In this document: positions 1 to 5,913 of the stretch, in pieces
How the letters are laid out: every line of letters begins with the position of its first letter
Numbering within the stretch: position 1 is the first letter of the stretch
NCBI GenBank assembly: GCA_018715105.1
Contig: DVMG01000049.1
Coordinates: 1 to 17,347 of the forward strand
Direction of reading: 5' to 3'
Source of the DNA: Candidatus Ventricola intestinavium
GTDB taxonomy: Bacteria > Bacillota > Clostridia > Christensenellales > Aristaeellaceae
DNA length: 17,347 bases
Program-made: the position numbers and the translations under genes
Notes under the pieces: generated by a model
The model's database searches: none
Seen by the model: the letters and a program-made list of their open reading frames with translations, nothing else
Told to the model about the DNA's origin: nothing

Positions 1-755
1 CGCGGCTTGGTAAACCGCGCTACCTGGATGCCGATTTCATAGAGCAGATACATCGGCACACCGAGCATCACCTGAGAGATGACATCCGGCGGGGTGAGGA
101 TCGCCGCAAGCGCGAAGATACCAAAGAACACATATTTGCGGCTGGAAGTGAGCTTCTTATAATTCACCCAGCCCAAACGGGCCGCCATATAGATGGCAAT
201 CGGCAGCTCAAACACCACGCCAAAGGGCAGGATAAAGGAGAAGAGGAAGCCCACATACTTGTCGATGGAGAGCATGGGCGTCGCCAGGTTTTCGCCCGCA
301 ACAAAGAAAAAGTTAAGCGCCAGCAGATAAACATAGCGATAGCAGAAGACAATGCCCAGCAAAAACAGGAAGACAGCCAGCAGAAAGAGGATCCGGAACA
401 GGTGGATCTCATTATCATAAAGCGCAGGCTTGATAAACGCCCAGATCTGATAAAAGATGAACGGGCTGACCAGAATGATGCCCACCACCAGCGAAACCTT
501 CAGCTGCGTGATCAGCGCCTCGGAAACCGCGGTATAGATGATGGTGATCCCGCGCGCCTCGATGGGGCTGGTGATAAAGCTCATCACCGGCGTGCACAGA
601 AAATAAAATGCGATCACGAAACCCACAGCCACGGCAATCAGGCAGGAGATCAGCAGCTTGCGCATGGCCATCAGATGATAAAGCAGCGGCTGGGCCTGCA
701 TGTCCACCCGCTCGTCATGCGCGCTTACGGAATCGGATTCCCTCTTTTTCTTCAT
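1..755 (-). CDS. tatC: Sec-independent protein translocase subunit TatC (3' end cut by window edge)
   Basis: TatC is the membrane receptor that recognises twin-arginine signal peptides and nucleates the Tat pore, which exports folded proteins. The frame is open from an ATG at 755 to the window edge, giving 251 codons. It shows the expected multi-span pattern: an N-terminal cytoplasmic segment with LLYHLMAMRK (24-33), where E. coli has a related HLIELRK motif; WAFIKPALYDNE (105-116), whose Glu116 matches the signal-binding Glu of the first cytoplasmic loop; VFELPI (181-186), with the conserved membrane Glu183; and ILTPPDVISQ (219-228) before the last helix. Only the last few residues should be missing. 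The start is supported by AAAGAGGT about 7 nt upstream. It is the last gene of tatB-tatA-tatC, 168 nt after tatA. Family assignment is secure from these motifs. Confidence 0.96.
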   Translation of the reverse strand, partial: MKKKRESDSVSAHDERVDMQAQPLLYHLMAMRKLLISCLIAVAVGFVIAFYFLCTPVMSFITSPIEARGITIIYTAVSEALITQLKVSLVVGIILVSPFIFYQIWAFIKPALYDNEIHLFRILFLLAVFLFLLGIVFCYRYVYLLALNFFFVAGENLATPMLSIDKYVGFLFSFILPFGVVFELPIAIYMAARLGWVNYKKLTSSRKYVFFGIFALAAILTPPDVISQVMLGVPMYLLYEIGIQVARFTKP

Positions 756-793
756 GGAAGAACCTCTTTCATTCTTTTTTCCATGAGAACGGC

Positions 794-822
794 GGCTTTT
801 TCCGGATAAACCGGAAAAGGCC
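794..822 (-). other. intercistronic stem-loop upstream of tatC
   Basis: Arms 794-805 and 811-822 pair over 12 bases with one G-U pair, around a 5-nt loop. The core is TTTTCCGG facing CCGGAAAA. No U-run follows on either strand, so it is more likely an RNA processing or stability element than a terminator. The motif CCGGAAAAGGC occurs again at about 849-859, so alternative pairings are possible. Confidence 0.45.
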
Positions 823-832
823 CCTCTCTCTC

Positions 833-872
833 AAAAACATGCGTGTATCCGGAAAAGGCTCCATGAACACGC
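833..872 (-). terminator. possible weak intercistronic terminator between tatA and tatC
   Basis: On the minus strand, arms of six bases (867-872 with 841-846, GCGTGT and ACACGC) enclose a 20-nt loop and are followed after three bases by TTTTTG (837-832). The stem is short and the loop long, so at most this lowers read-through into tatC. Confidence 0.3.
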
Positions 873-923
873 CCTCACAAAAGCAATCGGCGGACGCCGC
901 CATCGCGTGCGCCCGCCTGAGCA

Positions 924-1106
924 TTACTCGTCTTTCGTTTCGGCGCTGTCCTCAGCGGAAGCCGGAGGCTCCTCCTCTTTTACTTCCTTTTTGAATTCCT
1001 TGATGCTCTGTCCAAGAGCCTTGCCCACGCCGGCCAGCTTGCCGCCGCCAAAGAGCACAAGCGCCAGCACCAGGAGCAGAAGAATCTCCGTCGTACCCAG
1101 TCTCAT
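924..1106 (-). CDS. tatA: twin-arginine translocase subunit TatA
   Basis: This 60-aa protein forms the oligomeric element that lets folded cargo through the membrane. It has the canonical build: a short N-terminal stretch and one transmembrane helix (about 7-20), a hinge FGGGKLAGVG, an amphipathic helix (KALGQSIKEFKKEVK), and an acidic, disordered tail. The hinge has GGGKLAG where most family members have a GP/KKLPEL-type sequence, but KALGQSIKEFK is typical TatA. The start overlaps the tatB stop as ATGA, and GGGGAGGAAACAGT provides the ribosome site, so the two are probably translationally coupled. Its length and tail separate it from the upstream TatB-like protein. Confidence 0.95.
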   Translation of the reverse strand: MRLGTTEILLLLVLALVLFGGGKLAGVGKALGQSIKEFKKEVKEEEPPASAEDSAETKDE

Positions 1107-1465
1107 ACACTGTTTCCTCCCCTATGATTGTTGGTTGAATGGTTAGTCGCATTGTTTTTGAAGTCCTTGAAGCTGAGCTCTTTTTTGACGGAGTTCAGCT
1201 CCTTGTTGATTTCAAGCTGAGTCTTTTGCATCTGAGGCCGGATATCCACAGAACGGACGCCTTCATCCACGCTCTTTTCCACTGCCTTGATGTCCTTTGC
1301 GACCTCGTCAAACCCGGTTTCGCGTTTGACTTCCTCAATCATCGATCGGATATAGCGCACGAAGCGGCCCAACGCGCGAGCGATCTTGGGCAAATCCTTG
1401 GGCCCGACGACCACAAACGCGATCAGCAGGAGCAAAATGAGCTCTGTCGCCCCGATGTTAAACAT
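1103..1465 (-). CDS. tatB: twin-arginine translocase subunit TatB-like
   Basis: The protein (120 aa from the chosen start) begins MFNIGATELILLLLIAF, then VVGPKDLPKIARALGRF, the hallmark of TatB/TatA proteins, followed by a long charged helix and tail. TatB sits with TatC in the receptor complex. The length, the GP hinge with DLPK and the extended helical region favour TatB over TatA; calling it a second TatA paralogue is the alternative. Two in-frame ATGs exist. The upstream one (1471) begins immediately at the ribosome site TAGGAGG with no spacing, while the ATG at 1465 sits 6 nt after AGGAGG and gives the family-typical start, so 1465 is preferred. It is the first gene of the operon and overlaps tatA by 4 nt. 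Many Firmicutes have only TatA and TatC, so a three-part set is notable. Confidence 0.88.
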   Translation of the reverse strand: MFNIGATELILLLLIAFVVVGPKDLPKIARALGRFVRYIRSMIEEVKRETGFDEVAKDIKAVEKSVDEGVRSVDIRPQMQKTQLEINKELNSVKKELSFKDFKNNATNHSTNNHRGGNSV

Positions 1466-1498
1466 GCGCATCCTCCTATCCAGATGGTTACGGCATGT

Positions 1499-1528
1499 AT
1501 TATACCAAAGCCGGTGCTGTTTTGTAAA
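1499..1528 (-). promoter_or_regulatory. sigma70-type promoter of tatBAC
   Basis: On the minus strand, TTTACA (1528-1523) is separated by 18 bases from a perfect TATAAT (1504-1499). The tatB start lies 34 nt below the -10, leaving a short leader with the AGGAGG site. Confidence 0.75.
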
Positions 1529-1580
1529 GCGTTCCTTGGCATGGACATGTTAAGAAATTTTCGGGAAACACCTGAAAACC

Positions 1581-1611
1581 CTGTTTTTTCACGGAATGGG
1601 ATGAAAAACAG
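1581..1611. promoter_or_regulatory. inverted repeat between the two divergent promoters, possible operator
   Basis: CTGTTTTTTCA (1581-1591) and TGAAAAACAG (1602-1611) form a 10-base inverted repeat around a 10-nt spacer, allowing one extra T in the left arm. It lies upstream of both -35 boxes, so it is not in either transcript as drawn. A DNA-binding site for a regulator of both operons is a reasonable guess. It does not match the FNR consensus TTGAT-N4-ATCAA. Confidence 0.4.
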
Positions 1612-1641
1612 ATTGAAATATGAAAAATGATTGTTAAGCTG

Positions 1642-1670
1642 TTGACATATTTGGAAGAATCCTGTAGAAT
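1642..1670 (+). promoter_or_regulatory. sigma70 promoter of the ydhYVW-like operon
   Basis: A perfect TTGACA (1642-1647) is followed after exactly 17 bases by TAGAAT (1665-1670). Transcription should start near 1677, about 245 nt before the first gene. This is the best promoter in the window and implies a long leader. Confidence 0.85.
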
Positions 1671-1676
1671 AGGGAA

Positions 1677-1805
1677 TGTGAGTTATATAGTAATATGTTA
1701 TATGGCTCTTGTAAGTGAATCGCTCCAAGCCGTGTCTGCCCGGTGGGGGAGGTGCGGCCAATGGGTGGCAGGGGTAACCATGTCGCCTGCCTGATGCGAA
1801 GGAGT
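1677..1805 (+). ncRNA. structured leader, candidate riboswitch aptamer of unassigned class
   Basis: Between the promoter and the leader terminator the RNA can form three hairpins. They are GAGUUAUAU with AUAUGGCUC (1680-1688/1700-1708), GCCGUG with UGCGGC (1729-1734/1753-1758), and GGCAGG with CCUGCC (1767-1772/1786-1791, whose loop contains GGUAACC). The segment GCUCC (1722-1726) can pair with GGAGU (1801-1805), closing the last two hairpins into a multi-branch junction. That pairing would use up the 5' arm of the terminator at 1801-1850, so the two folds exclude each other, as in a riboswitch. I could not match it to a class I know. A molybdenum/tungsten cofactor sensor would make biological sense for the downstream oxidoreductase, but the conserved elements of the E. 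coli moaA leader are not evident. Confidence 0.5.
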
Positions 1806-1858
1806 ACAGCAAACCGCGGCGCAGAAAAGGCGCCTGTTTGCCTGTGCTCCTGTTTTAT
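1801..1858 (+). terminator. strong intrinsic terminator/attenuator in the ydhY leader
   Basis: GGAGUACA (1801-1808) pairs with UGUGCUCC (1843-1850), GCAAAC (1809-1814) with GUUUGC (1836-1841, C1842 bulged), and GGCGC (1818-1822) with GCGCC (1830-1834) around an A-rich loop. The stem is followed by UGUUUUAUU. Lying between the promoter and the first gene, it should block transcription unless an alternative fold opens it. It could also be the 3' end of a separate small RNA. Confidence 0.75.
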
Positions 1859-1868
1859 TGCCTGCGTC

Positions 1869-1900
1869 TTTTCTTCGGCATTTCTGCCGTTGGAAGAAGG
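1869..1900 (+). other. leader hairpin just upstream of the ydhY ribosome site
   Basis: UUUUCUUC (1869-1876) pairs with GAAGAAGG (1893-1900), with an inner GGCA/UGCC stem (1877-1880/1885-1888). It ends five bases before the ribosome-binding run AAGGAGGAGGAG (1905-1916) and may keep that site exposed or modulate access to it. Confidence 0.4.
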
Positions 1901-1922
1901 AAGTAAGGAGGAGGAGAAAAAC

Positions 1923-2552
1923 ATGTCTGACAAAAAGCGATTTCTCGACAGGGACTTTACCCGCCGCCAGTTTCTCAAGCTGTCCGGCAAGAGCCTGGTG
2001 GGCGTGACCATGTCAAGCGCCATGCTCTCTGCCCTGGGCACGAGCGCCGCGGCCCTGGCCGAGGACAAGGTGAGGGTCTGGGCGTTCCCGCAGGGGCTGC
2101 TTGTGGTCAACGCCGACCGCTGCGTGGGCTGCCAGCGCTGCGAAATCAACTGCACGCTGACCAACGACGGCTGCTGCTCCAGCTACATTTCCCGCGTCAA
2201 GGTGACGCGCAACCTGTATTCAAGCCGCAACGGCAATGGCCTGTACACGGAAAACAATTGGACATACTTCCCGGATACATGCCGCCAGTGTGAGGATCCC
2301 GCCTGCGGCAACGCCTGCCCGGTGGGCGCCATCTATGCGGGCGAGGACGGCATCCGCCGCGTGGATACCGAAAAGTGCGTCGGCTGCGGCGCCTGCACGC
2401 AGGCCTGCCCGTGGCACATGCCGACCGTCAATCCGGTGACCCACAAGTCCTCCAAGTGCGTGATGTGCGGCGCCTGCGTGGAGGGATGCCCATCCGGCGC
2501 GCTGAGCATCATCCCGTGGGACGAAGTTTCCGCCGCCGCTCAGGCGGTCTGA
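1923..2552 (+). CDS. ydhY: Tat-signal 4x[4Fe-4S] ferredoxin subunit, YdhY-like
   Basis: This 209-aa protein is probably the electron-transfer partner of the oxidoreductase encoded next. The N-terminus holds a textbook twin-arginine signal, FTRRQFLKLSG (Arg14-Arg15), a hydrophobic stretch to about 41, and ALA before Glu47 as a likely cleavage site. Sixteen cysteines fall in four groups: C67-x2-C70-x2-C73-x3-C77; C120-x2-C123-x4-C128-x3-C132; C152-x2-C155-x2-C158-x3-C162; and C179-x2-C182-x2-C185-x3-C189. This predicts four cubane clusters, as in DmsB/NrfC-type subunits. Length, cluster layout and text such as SSKCVMCGACVEGCPSGAL agree with E. coli YdhY, recalled from memory. From the same memory, E. 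coli YdhY has only a degenerate RR motif, whereas here it is intact. The ATG at 1923 follows a strong AAGGAGGAGGAG site; an upstream in-frame start at 1743 would begin inside the leader RNA and is rejected. Confidence 0.9.
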   Translation: MSDKKRFLDRDFTRRQFLKLSGKSLVGVTMSSAMLSALGTSAAALAEDKVRVWAFPQGLLVVNADRCVGCQRCEINCTLTNDGCCSSYISRVKVTRNLYSSRNGNGLYTENNWTYFPDTCRQCEDPACGNACPVGAIYAGEDGIRRVDTEKCVGCGACTQACPWHMPTVNPVTHKSSKCVMCGACVEGCPSGALSIIPWDEVSAAAQAV

Positions 2553-2587
2553 AGCCGGCAGTGAATTGATCAAAGGAGGAAAAAAAC

Positions 2588-4750
2588 ATGTCTGTAAAAA
2601 ATGGCATCAACGGCTGGGCCGGAAGCGTGCTGCGTGTCAACCTCACGACCGGCGCGATCACCACGGAGGATACCCTGCCCAAGTATAAACCCTTTATCGG
2701 CGGCATGGGCCTTGGCTACAAGGTCATCTGGGACGAAGTTCCGCTTGACAGCGATCCCCTCGGCCCGGCGGCAAAAGCCGTCTTCGCCGTCGGCCCGCTG
2801 ACGGCTTCCGGCGTGCCCTGCTCCGGCCGCACCAACATCTCCTTTCTCTCCTGCTGGTCCAAGGGCCAATCCATCCTCGACGCGCACATGGGCGGCCACT
2901 TCGCGCATGCGCTCAAGTATTCCGGCTATGACGCCGTGATTGTCGAGGGCCAGAGCGACAAGCCGGTCTACATCAAGATTGACGATGAGAACGTCACCCT
3001 TGAGGATGCCTCCCACGTGTGGGGCAAAGGCACGTTTGAGACCAACGCCACCCTCTCCAAGGAGTGCGGCCCCGAGTTTGACGTGGCCTCCATCGGCCTG
3101 GCGGGCGAAAACCTGGTGCCGATGTCCACCCTCATCACCAGCTTTGGCAATTCCGGCGGCGCCGGCATCGGCGCGCTGCTCGGCTCCAAGAAGGTCAAGG
3201 CCATCGTGGCGCGCGGCACCGGCGCGGTGAAGATTGCCCGCCCGATGGAGGTGCGCCTGCTTTCCAACTACATGATCAAGGATCTGGTCGGCGGCAACAA
3301 CAATCACAACGTGCCCTCCGTCCCGCAGTCCTGGTCCGAGTATTCCGCCGTGCCGAGGAACCGCTGGCAGGGCGGCCCCGGCGTCACCTGGGACAAGGCG
3401 CCCAGCGGCCCCATCGATACCGGCGAGCAGCCCAGCGGCATCATCAATGTGGCGGCCCTGCGCTGCAACAAGGGCGTGTTTGACTTTGGCGAGGTGGCGG
3501 AGAAATACACCGTCAAGCAGGGCGGCTGTTCCTCCTGCCCGGTGCGCTGCTACACCGAATATGAGATGGATCCTCTGGCCGATTATGACCTGCCCACCCA
3601 CGTTTCCAACACCTGCATGCCGATCATCTCCGGCAAATCCATTTATCCGGAAGGCACGCACGACTTTGTGGATGAGGGCGATGCAGGCATGATCCTGGGC
3701 GGCGCCATGAGCCGCGCGCAGGATGATTATGGCGTGTGGTGCAACTACGGCAACCTGTATTCCGATTTCTCCCGCACGTATAAGGACGGCATCCTCCGGG
3801 AGCACATGACCGATGAAGAGTGGAACGCCGTCAACTGGGATCTGATGAAAGACGGCGATCCGCGCTGGTGCTTTGAATTCTTCCGCCTGATTGCGGAGGG
3901 CAAGGGCGCCTGGGGCGACATCGGCAAGGGCACCTATCATCTGTATGCCGCCTGGGGCCTTGACGACGCCAGCAAGAACTCCGCCGGCAAGAACTATTAC
4001 GACGAGGTGCTGGACAACAACACGAACGTCACCTACAACGGCTATCCGAAGCACCACTCCTCGGAGGATGCCTGGCAGTCCGGCCTGCTGTTCAACGCGA
4101 TGTACAACCGCGACTGCATGATTCACCACCTGACCAACTTCTGCCGTTCGGGCTCTCCCTACGGCGAGGTCATCAAGCCGGTTCTGGAGGGCTTCTTCGG
4201 CGAGGGCTGCGTGGATGCGCCGAAAGCCTATACGCCCATCAACGAAAACAAGGTCAAGCTGGCGAAGTGGGCCTTCAACGGCAAGCAGTGGCATGATTCC
4301 GCGACGCTGTGCAACTGGATGTATCCGATGACGCTATCCACCAGCAAAAAGCGCGGCTATGCCGGCGACCTGGATCTGGACGCCAAGTACATGAGCGCCG
4401 TGGTGGGAGAGGAATACACCCGCGAGAGCCTCGAATTTGAGACCGAGCGCATCTCCAACCTGCTGCGCGTCATGACCGCGGTTTCCTTCAAGCTGAACCT
4501 GGGCAGCACCAACCTGCGCCAGGATCACGACGCCATCCCGGCGTGGGTCTTTGACAAAGAGCCGGACTTTGAGGCGTTTGAAGAGGGCACCGTCAAGATG
4601 GACCGCGACGACATGAAGAAGGCGTTTGACATGTTCTACGAGGCCATGGGCTGGGATGTGGAGACCGGTATCCCGACCCGCGAGACGCTTGAAAAGTTTG
4701 ACCTCAAGGACTGCGCAGACAAGCTGGCCGAACTGGGCTTGATCAAGTGA
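2588..4750 (+). CDS. ydhV: tungsten/molybdenum bis-pterin oxidoreductase, aldehyde ferredoxin oxidoreductase family, YdhV-like
   Basis: A 720-aa member of the AOR family, enzymes that oxidise aldehydes or related substrates at a bis-pyranopterin W or Mo site and pass electrons through one [4Fe-4S] cluster. The start NGWAGSVLRVNLTTG followed by FIGGMGLGYK is the family N-terminal domain. Other family blocks are AVGPLTASGVPCSGRTN, DAHMGGHFAHALKYSGYDAVIVEG and SGGAGIGALLGSKKVKAI. The cluster ligands appear as C314-x2-C317-x3-C321 (GGCSSCPVRC), with C575 (TLCNW) as the likely fourth. The whole chain follows E. coli YdhV, as remembered, better than archaeal AOR, so the substrate is unknown. It has no signal peptide of its own. 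If it works outside the cytoplasm it must be carried by the Tat-tagged ferredoxin. It lies 35 nt after ydhY with AAAGGAGG ahead of the ATG. Confidence 0.92.
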   Translation: MSVKNGINGWAGSVLRVNLTTGAITTEDTLPKYKPFIGGMGLGYKVIWDEVPLDSDPLGPAAKAVFAVGPLTASGVPCSGRTNISFLSCWSKGQSILDAHMGGHFAHALKYSGYDAVIVEGQSDKPVYIKIDDENVTLEDASHVWGKGTFETNATLSKECGPEFDVASIGLAGENLVPMSTLITSFGNSGGAGIGALLGSKKVKAIVARGTGAVKIARPMEVRLLSNYMIKDLVGGNNNHNVPSVPQSWSEYSAVPRNRWQGGPGVTWDKAPSGPIDTGEQPSGIINVAALRCNKGVFDFGEVAEKYTVKQGGCSSCPVRCYTEYEMDPLADYDLPTHVSNTCMPIISGKSIYPEGTHDFVDEGDAGMILGGAMSRAQDDYGVWCNYGNLYSDFSRTYKDGILREHMTDEEWNAVNWDLMKDGDPRWCFEFFRLIAEGKGAWGDIGKGTYHLYAAWGLDDASKNSAGKNYYDEVLDNNTNVTYNGYPKHHSSEDAWQSGLLFNAMYNRDCMIHHLTNFCRSGSPYGEVIKPVLEGFFGEGCVDAPKAYTPINENKVKLAKWAFNGKQWHDSATLCNWMYPMTLSTSKKRGYAGDLDLDAKYMSAVVGEEYTRESLEFETERISNLLRVMTAVSFKLNLGSTNLRQDHDAIPAWVFDKEPDFEAFEEGTVKMDRDDMKKAFDMFYEAMGWDVETGIPTRETLEKFDLKDCADKLAELGLIK

Positions 4751-4784
4751 TCAGGATGTGATATCCTGCCAGCGGGAATTGATT

Positions 4785-4814
4785 TGGGAGGAATCATCCG
4801 GTTCCTCCCATTTT
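4785..4814 (+). terminator. intercistronic hairpin with short U-run between ydhV and the third gene
   Basis: TGGGAGGAA (4785-4793) and TTCCTCCCA (4802-4810) are perfect 9-base arms around an 8-nt loop, followed by TTTT. A smaller perfect hairpin (CAGGAT/ATCCTG, 4752-4768) precedes it. The U-run is short, so it probably gives partial termination or protects the ydhYV message, lowering expression of the third gene. Confidence 0.55.
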
Positions 4815-4906
4815 CCATCGCGCATTTTCACAGCGCTCCCGCTTTATCCCGCCCGGGCCGCAGGGCCCGCGCGAGAGGCCGATCTTCTGGAAAGAGGTGC
4901 AGAAAC

Positions 4907-5731
4907 ATGCTGTTTGGACGCCGCAAGCCGGGCTTTTCCAAGGAAGTGGAGCTCCGGCCCGAGGACATTACCGACGAGTTTTCCGACCGCAACGATCCTG
5001 CCCGTCAGGATGCCAACCCCAAGGTGGAAAAGGGCGAGATGGGCGACCGCGCGCAGGCTGTCATAAACGGCACGGCGGCGCAGGAATCAGGCGGCCGGGC
5101 AGATCCGAAAATGGATCTTTTTGACTATCTGGATACCCTGCCGGATGTCGAGGATCCCTTTCCGCCCAGCGAGGACCCCATGATCCCGAATCCCGATCAG
5201 GAAAACCTGGTGGAACGCAGGCCGGGCGAAATGCTGGCCGAGTATATCCGTGAGCGCTGCCGTTCCGTCCAGCTCACCCCGCGCGGGCCGCTGGCGGAGG
5301 AAGAGCCCGATCTTGATGAAATTCTATCCGAGATGCGCAGCCTGGAAGCATGCCGGGACATCAAGTCTGTCAAAGGCCAGAAGGATGAATACTTCTATTC
5401 CGATGAGATCATGGCCAACAACTACGCCATGATCGCCATGCTCGTGCTGGAAAAGGATCTGCCCCGCACGGTTGCGCACATGGTGCGCTTCAACTGCAGG
5501 ACCTATCCTTCCCCCACGCCGCTTTCCTACTTCATGCGCACGCCTTATTCCTACACCAAGCCTCAGCTTGACCACGCGCTGCGCATGATTGAGAAAAATC
5601 CGGATATGCAGGATATCCGGGCCTTCACCACATTTAACGGCGTCGTCTATCTCTACGCGGAGGGCATCATGTCCAGAAAATATGCCCAGGCGCTGGCCGA
5701 CGGCAACGAAAAGGGCGAAGCAAACTTCTGA
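4907..5731 (+). CDS. uncharacterised third gene of the ydhYV cluster, YdhW-like
   Basis: A 274-aa soluble protein without signal peptide, membrane helix or cysteine motif. Residues 1-125 are charged, proline-rich and probably disordered. Residues ~133-265 look folded and helical, with YFYSDEIMANNYAMIAMLVL, RTYPSPTPLSYF and GIMSRKYAQAL as the best conserved-looking stretches. Its position directly after ydhY-ydhV matches E. coli ydhW, a gene of unknown function, and I place it there mainly by context; the sequence resemblance was not tested. A role in enzyme maturation or cofactor insertion is possible but unproven. The ATG at 4907 has AAAGAGGTG about 7 nt upstream. An in-frame TTG at 4784 lies inside the intercistronic hairpin and would add a low-complexity arginine-rich segment, so it is rejected. 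Confidence 0.75.
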   Translation: MLFGRRKPGFSKEVELRPEDITDEFSDRNDPARQDANPKVEKGEMGDRAQAVINGTAAQESGGRADPKMDLFDYLDTLPDVEDPFPPSEDPMIPNPDQENLVERRPGEMLAEYIRERCRSVQLTPRGPLAEEEPDLDEILSEMRSLEACRDIKSVKGQKDEYFYSDEIMANNYAMIAMLVLEKDLPRTVAHMVRFNCRTYPSPTPLSYFMRTPYSYTKPQLDHALRMIEKNPDMQDIRAFTTFNGVVYLYAEGIMSRKYAQALADGNEKGEANF

Positions 5732-5737
5732 TATAGC

Positions 5738-5770
5738 AAAAAAGCGCCCCGCTCACCGTGGGACGCGGGG
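5738..5770 (-). terminator. intrinsic terminator for the minus-strand TRIC gene
   Basis: On the minus strand CCCCGC (5770-5765) pairs with GCGGGG (5752-5747), followed after CGC by TTTTTT (5743-5738). It overlaps the plus-strand terminator at 5767-5806. Confidence 0.6.
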
Positions 5771-5806
5771 ATTTCTCCCTTCGGGGAGGATTCCCCTTTT
5801 TATTTT
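5767..5806 (+). terminator. intrinsic terminator of the ydhYVW-like operon
   Basis: GGGGA (5767-5771) pairs with TCCCC (5792-5796). Inside, CTCCC (5775-5779) and GGGAG (5784-5788) close an exceptionally stable C(UUCG)G tetraloop. TTTTTATTTT follows directly. Confidence 0.85.
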
Positions 5807-5913
5807 ACGCAAATCCTGTTGCGCTGCTTCGGCCTCGGGCGCCGGGCCGCAAGATGCGCGGCATTTCGCCGGGAATGCGCCCGGCATCATGCCGCTTTGT
5901 TTTTGCGCAGCCT

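Noticed and set aside
1762..1819. T-box leader, suggested by TGGGTGGCA and ACCGCGG
   Set aside because: In a T-box these elements are contiguous (GGGUGGNACCGCGG). Here they are more than 40 nt apart, and the downstream genes have no amino-acid or tRNA role.
1722..1820. Small SRP RNA in the leader, suggested by AACCATGTC (1776-1784) and GAAGGAG
   Set aside because: The strictly conserved apical core of SRP RNA (CAGG and AGCAG loops around a GGAA-type tetraloop) is absent, and the terminator stem does not belong to an SRP fold.
1743..1922. Upstream in-frame extension of the ydhY-like gene
   Set aside because: It lies inside the structured leader and the terminator, has no ribosome site, and would bury the Tat signal. 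The ATG at 1923 has a strong site.
2570..4294. 574-codon open frame on the minus strand opposite ydhV
   Set aside because: It is an antisense shadow: alanine- and valine-rich low-complexity translation, no ribosome site, and fully covered by a well-recognised gene on the other strand.
4784..4906. TTG start that would lengthen the third cluster protein by 41 residues
   Set aside because: The codons fall in the intercistronic hairpin and give an arginine-rich non-conserved-looking segment. The ATG at 4907 has its own ribosome site.
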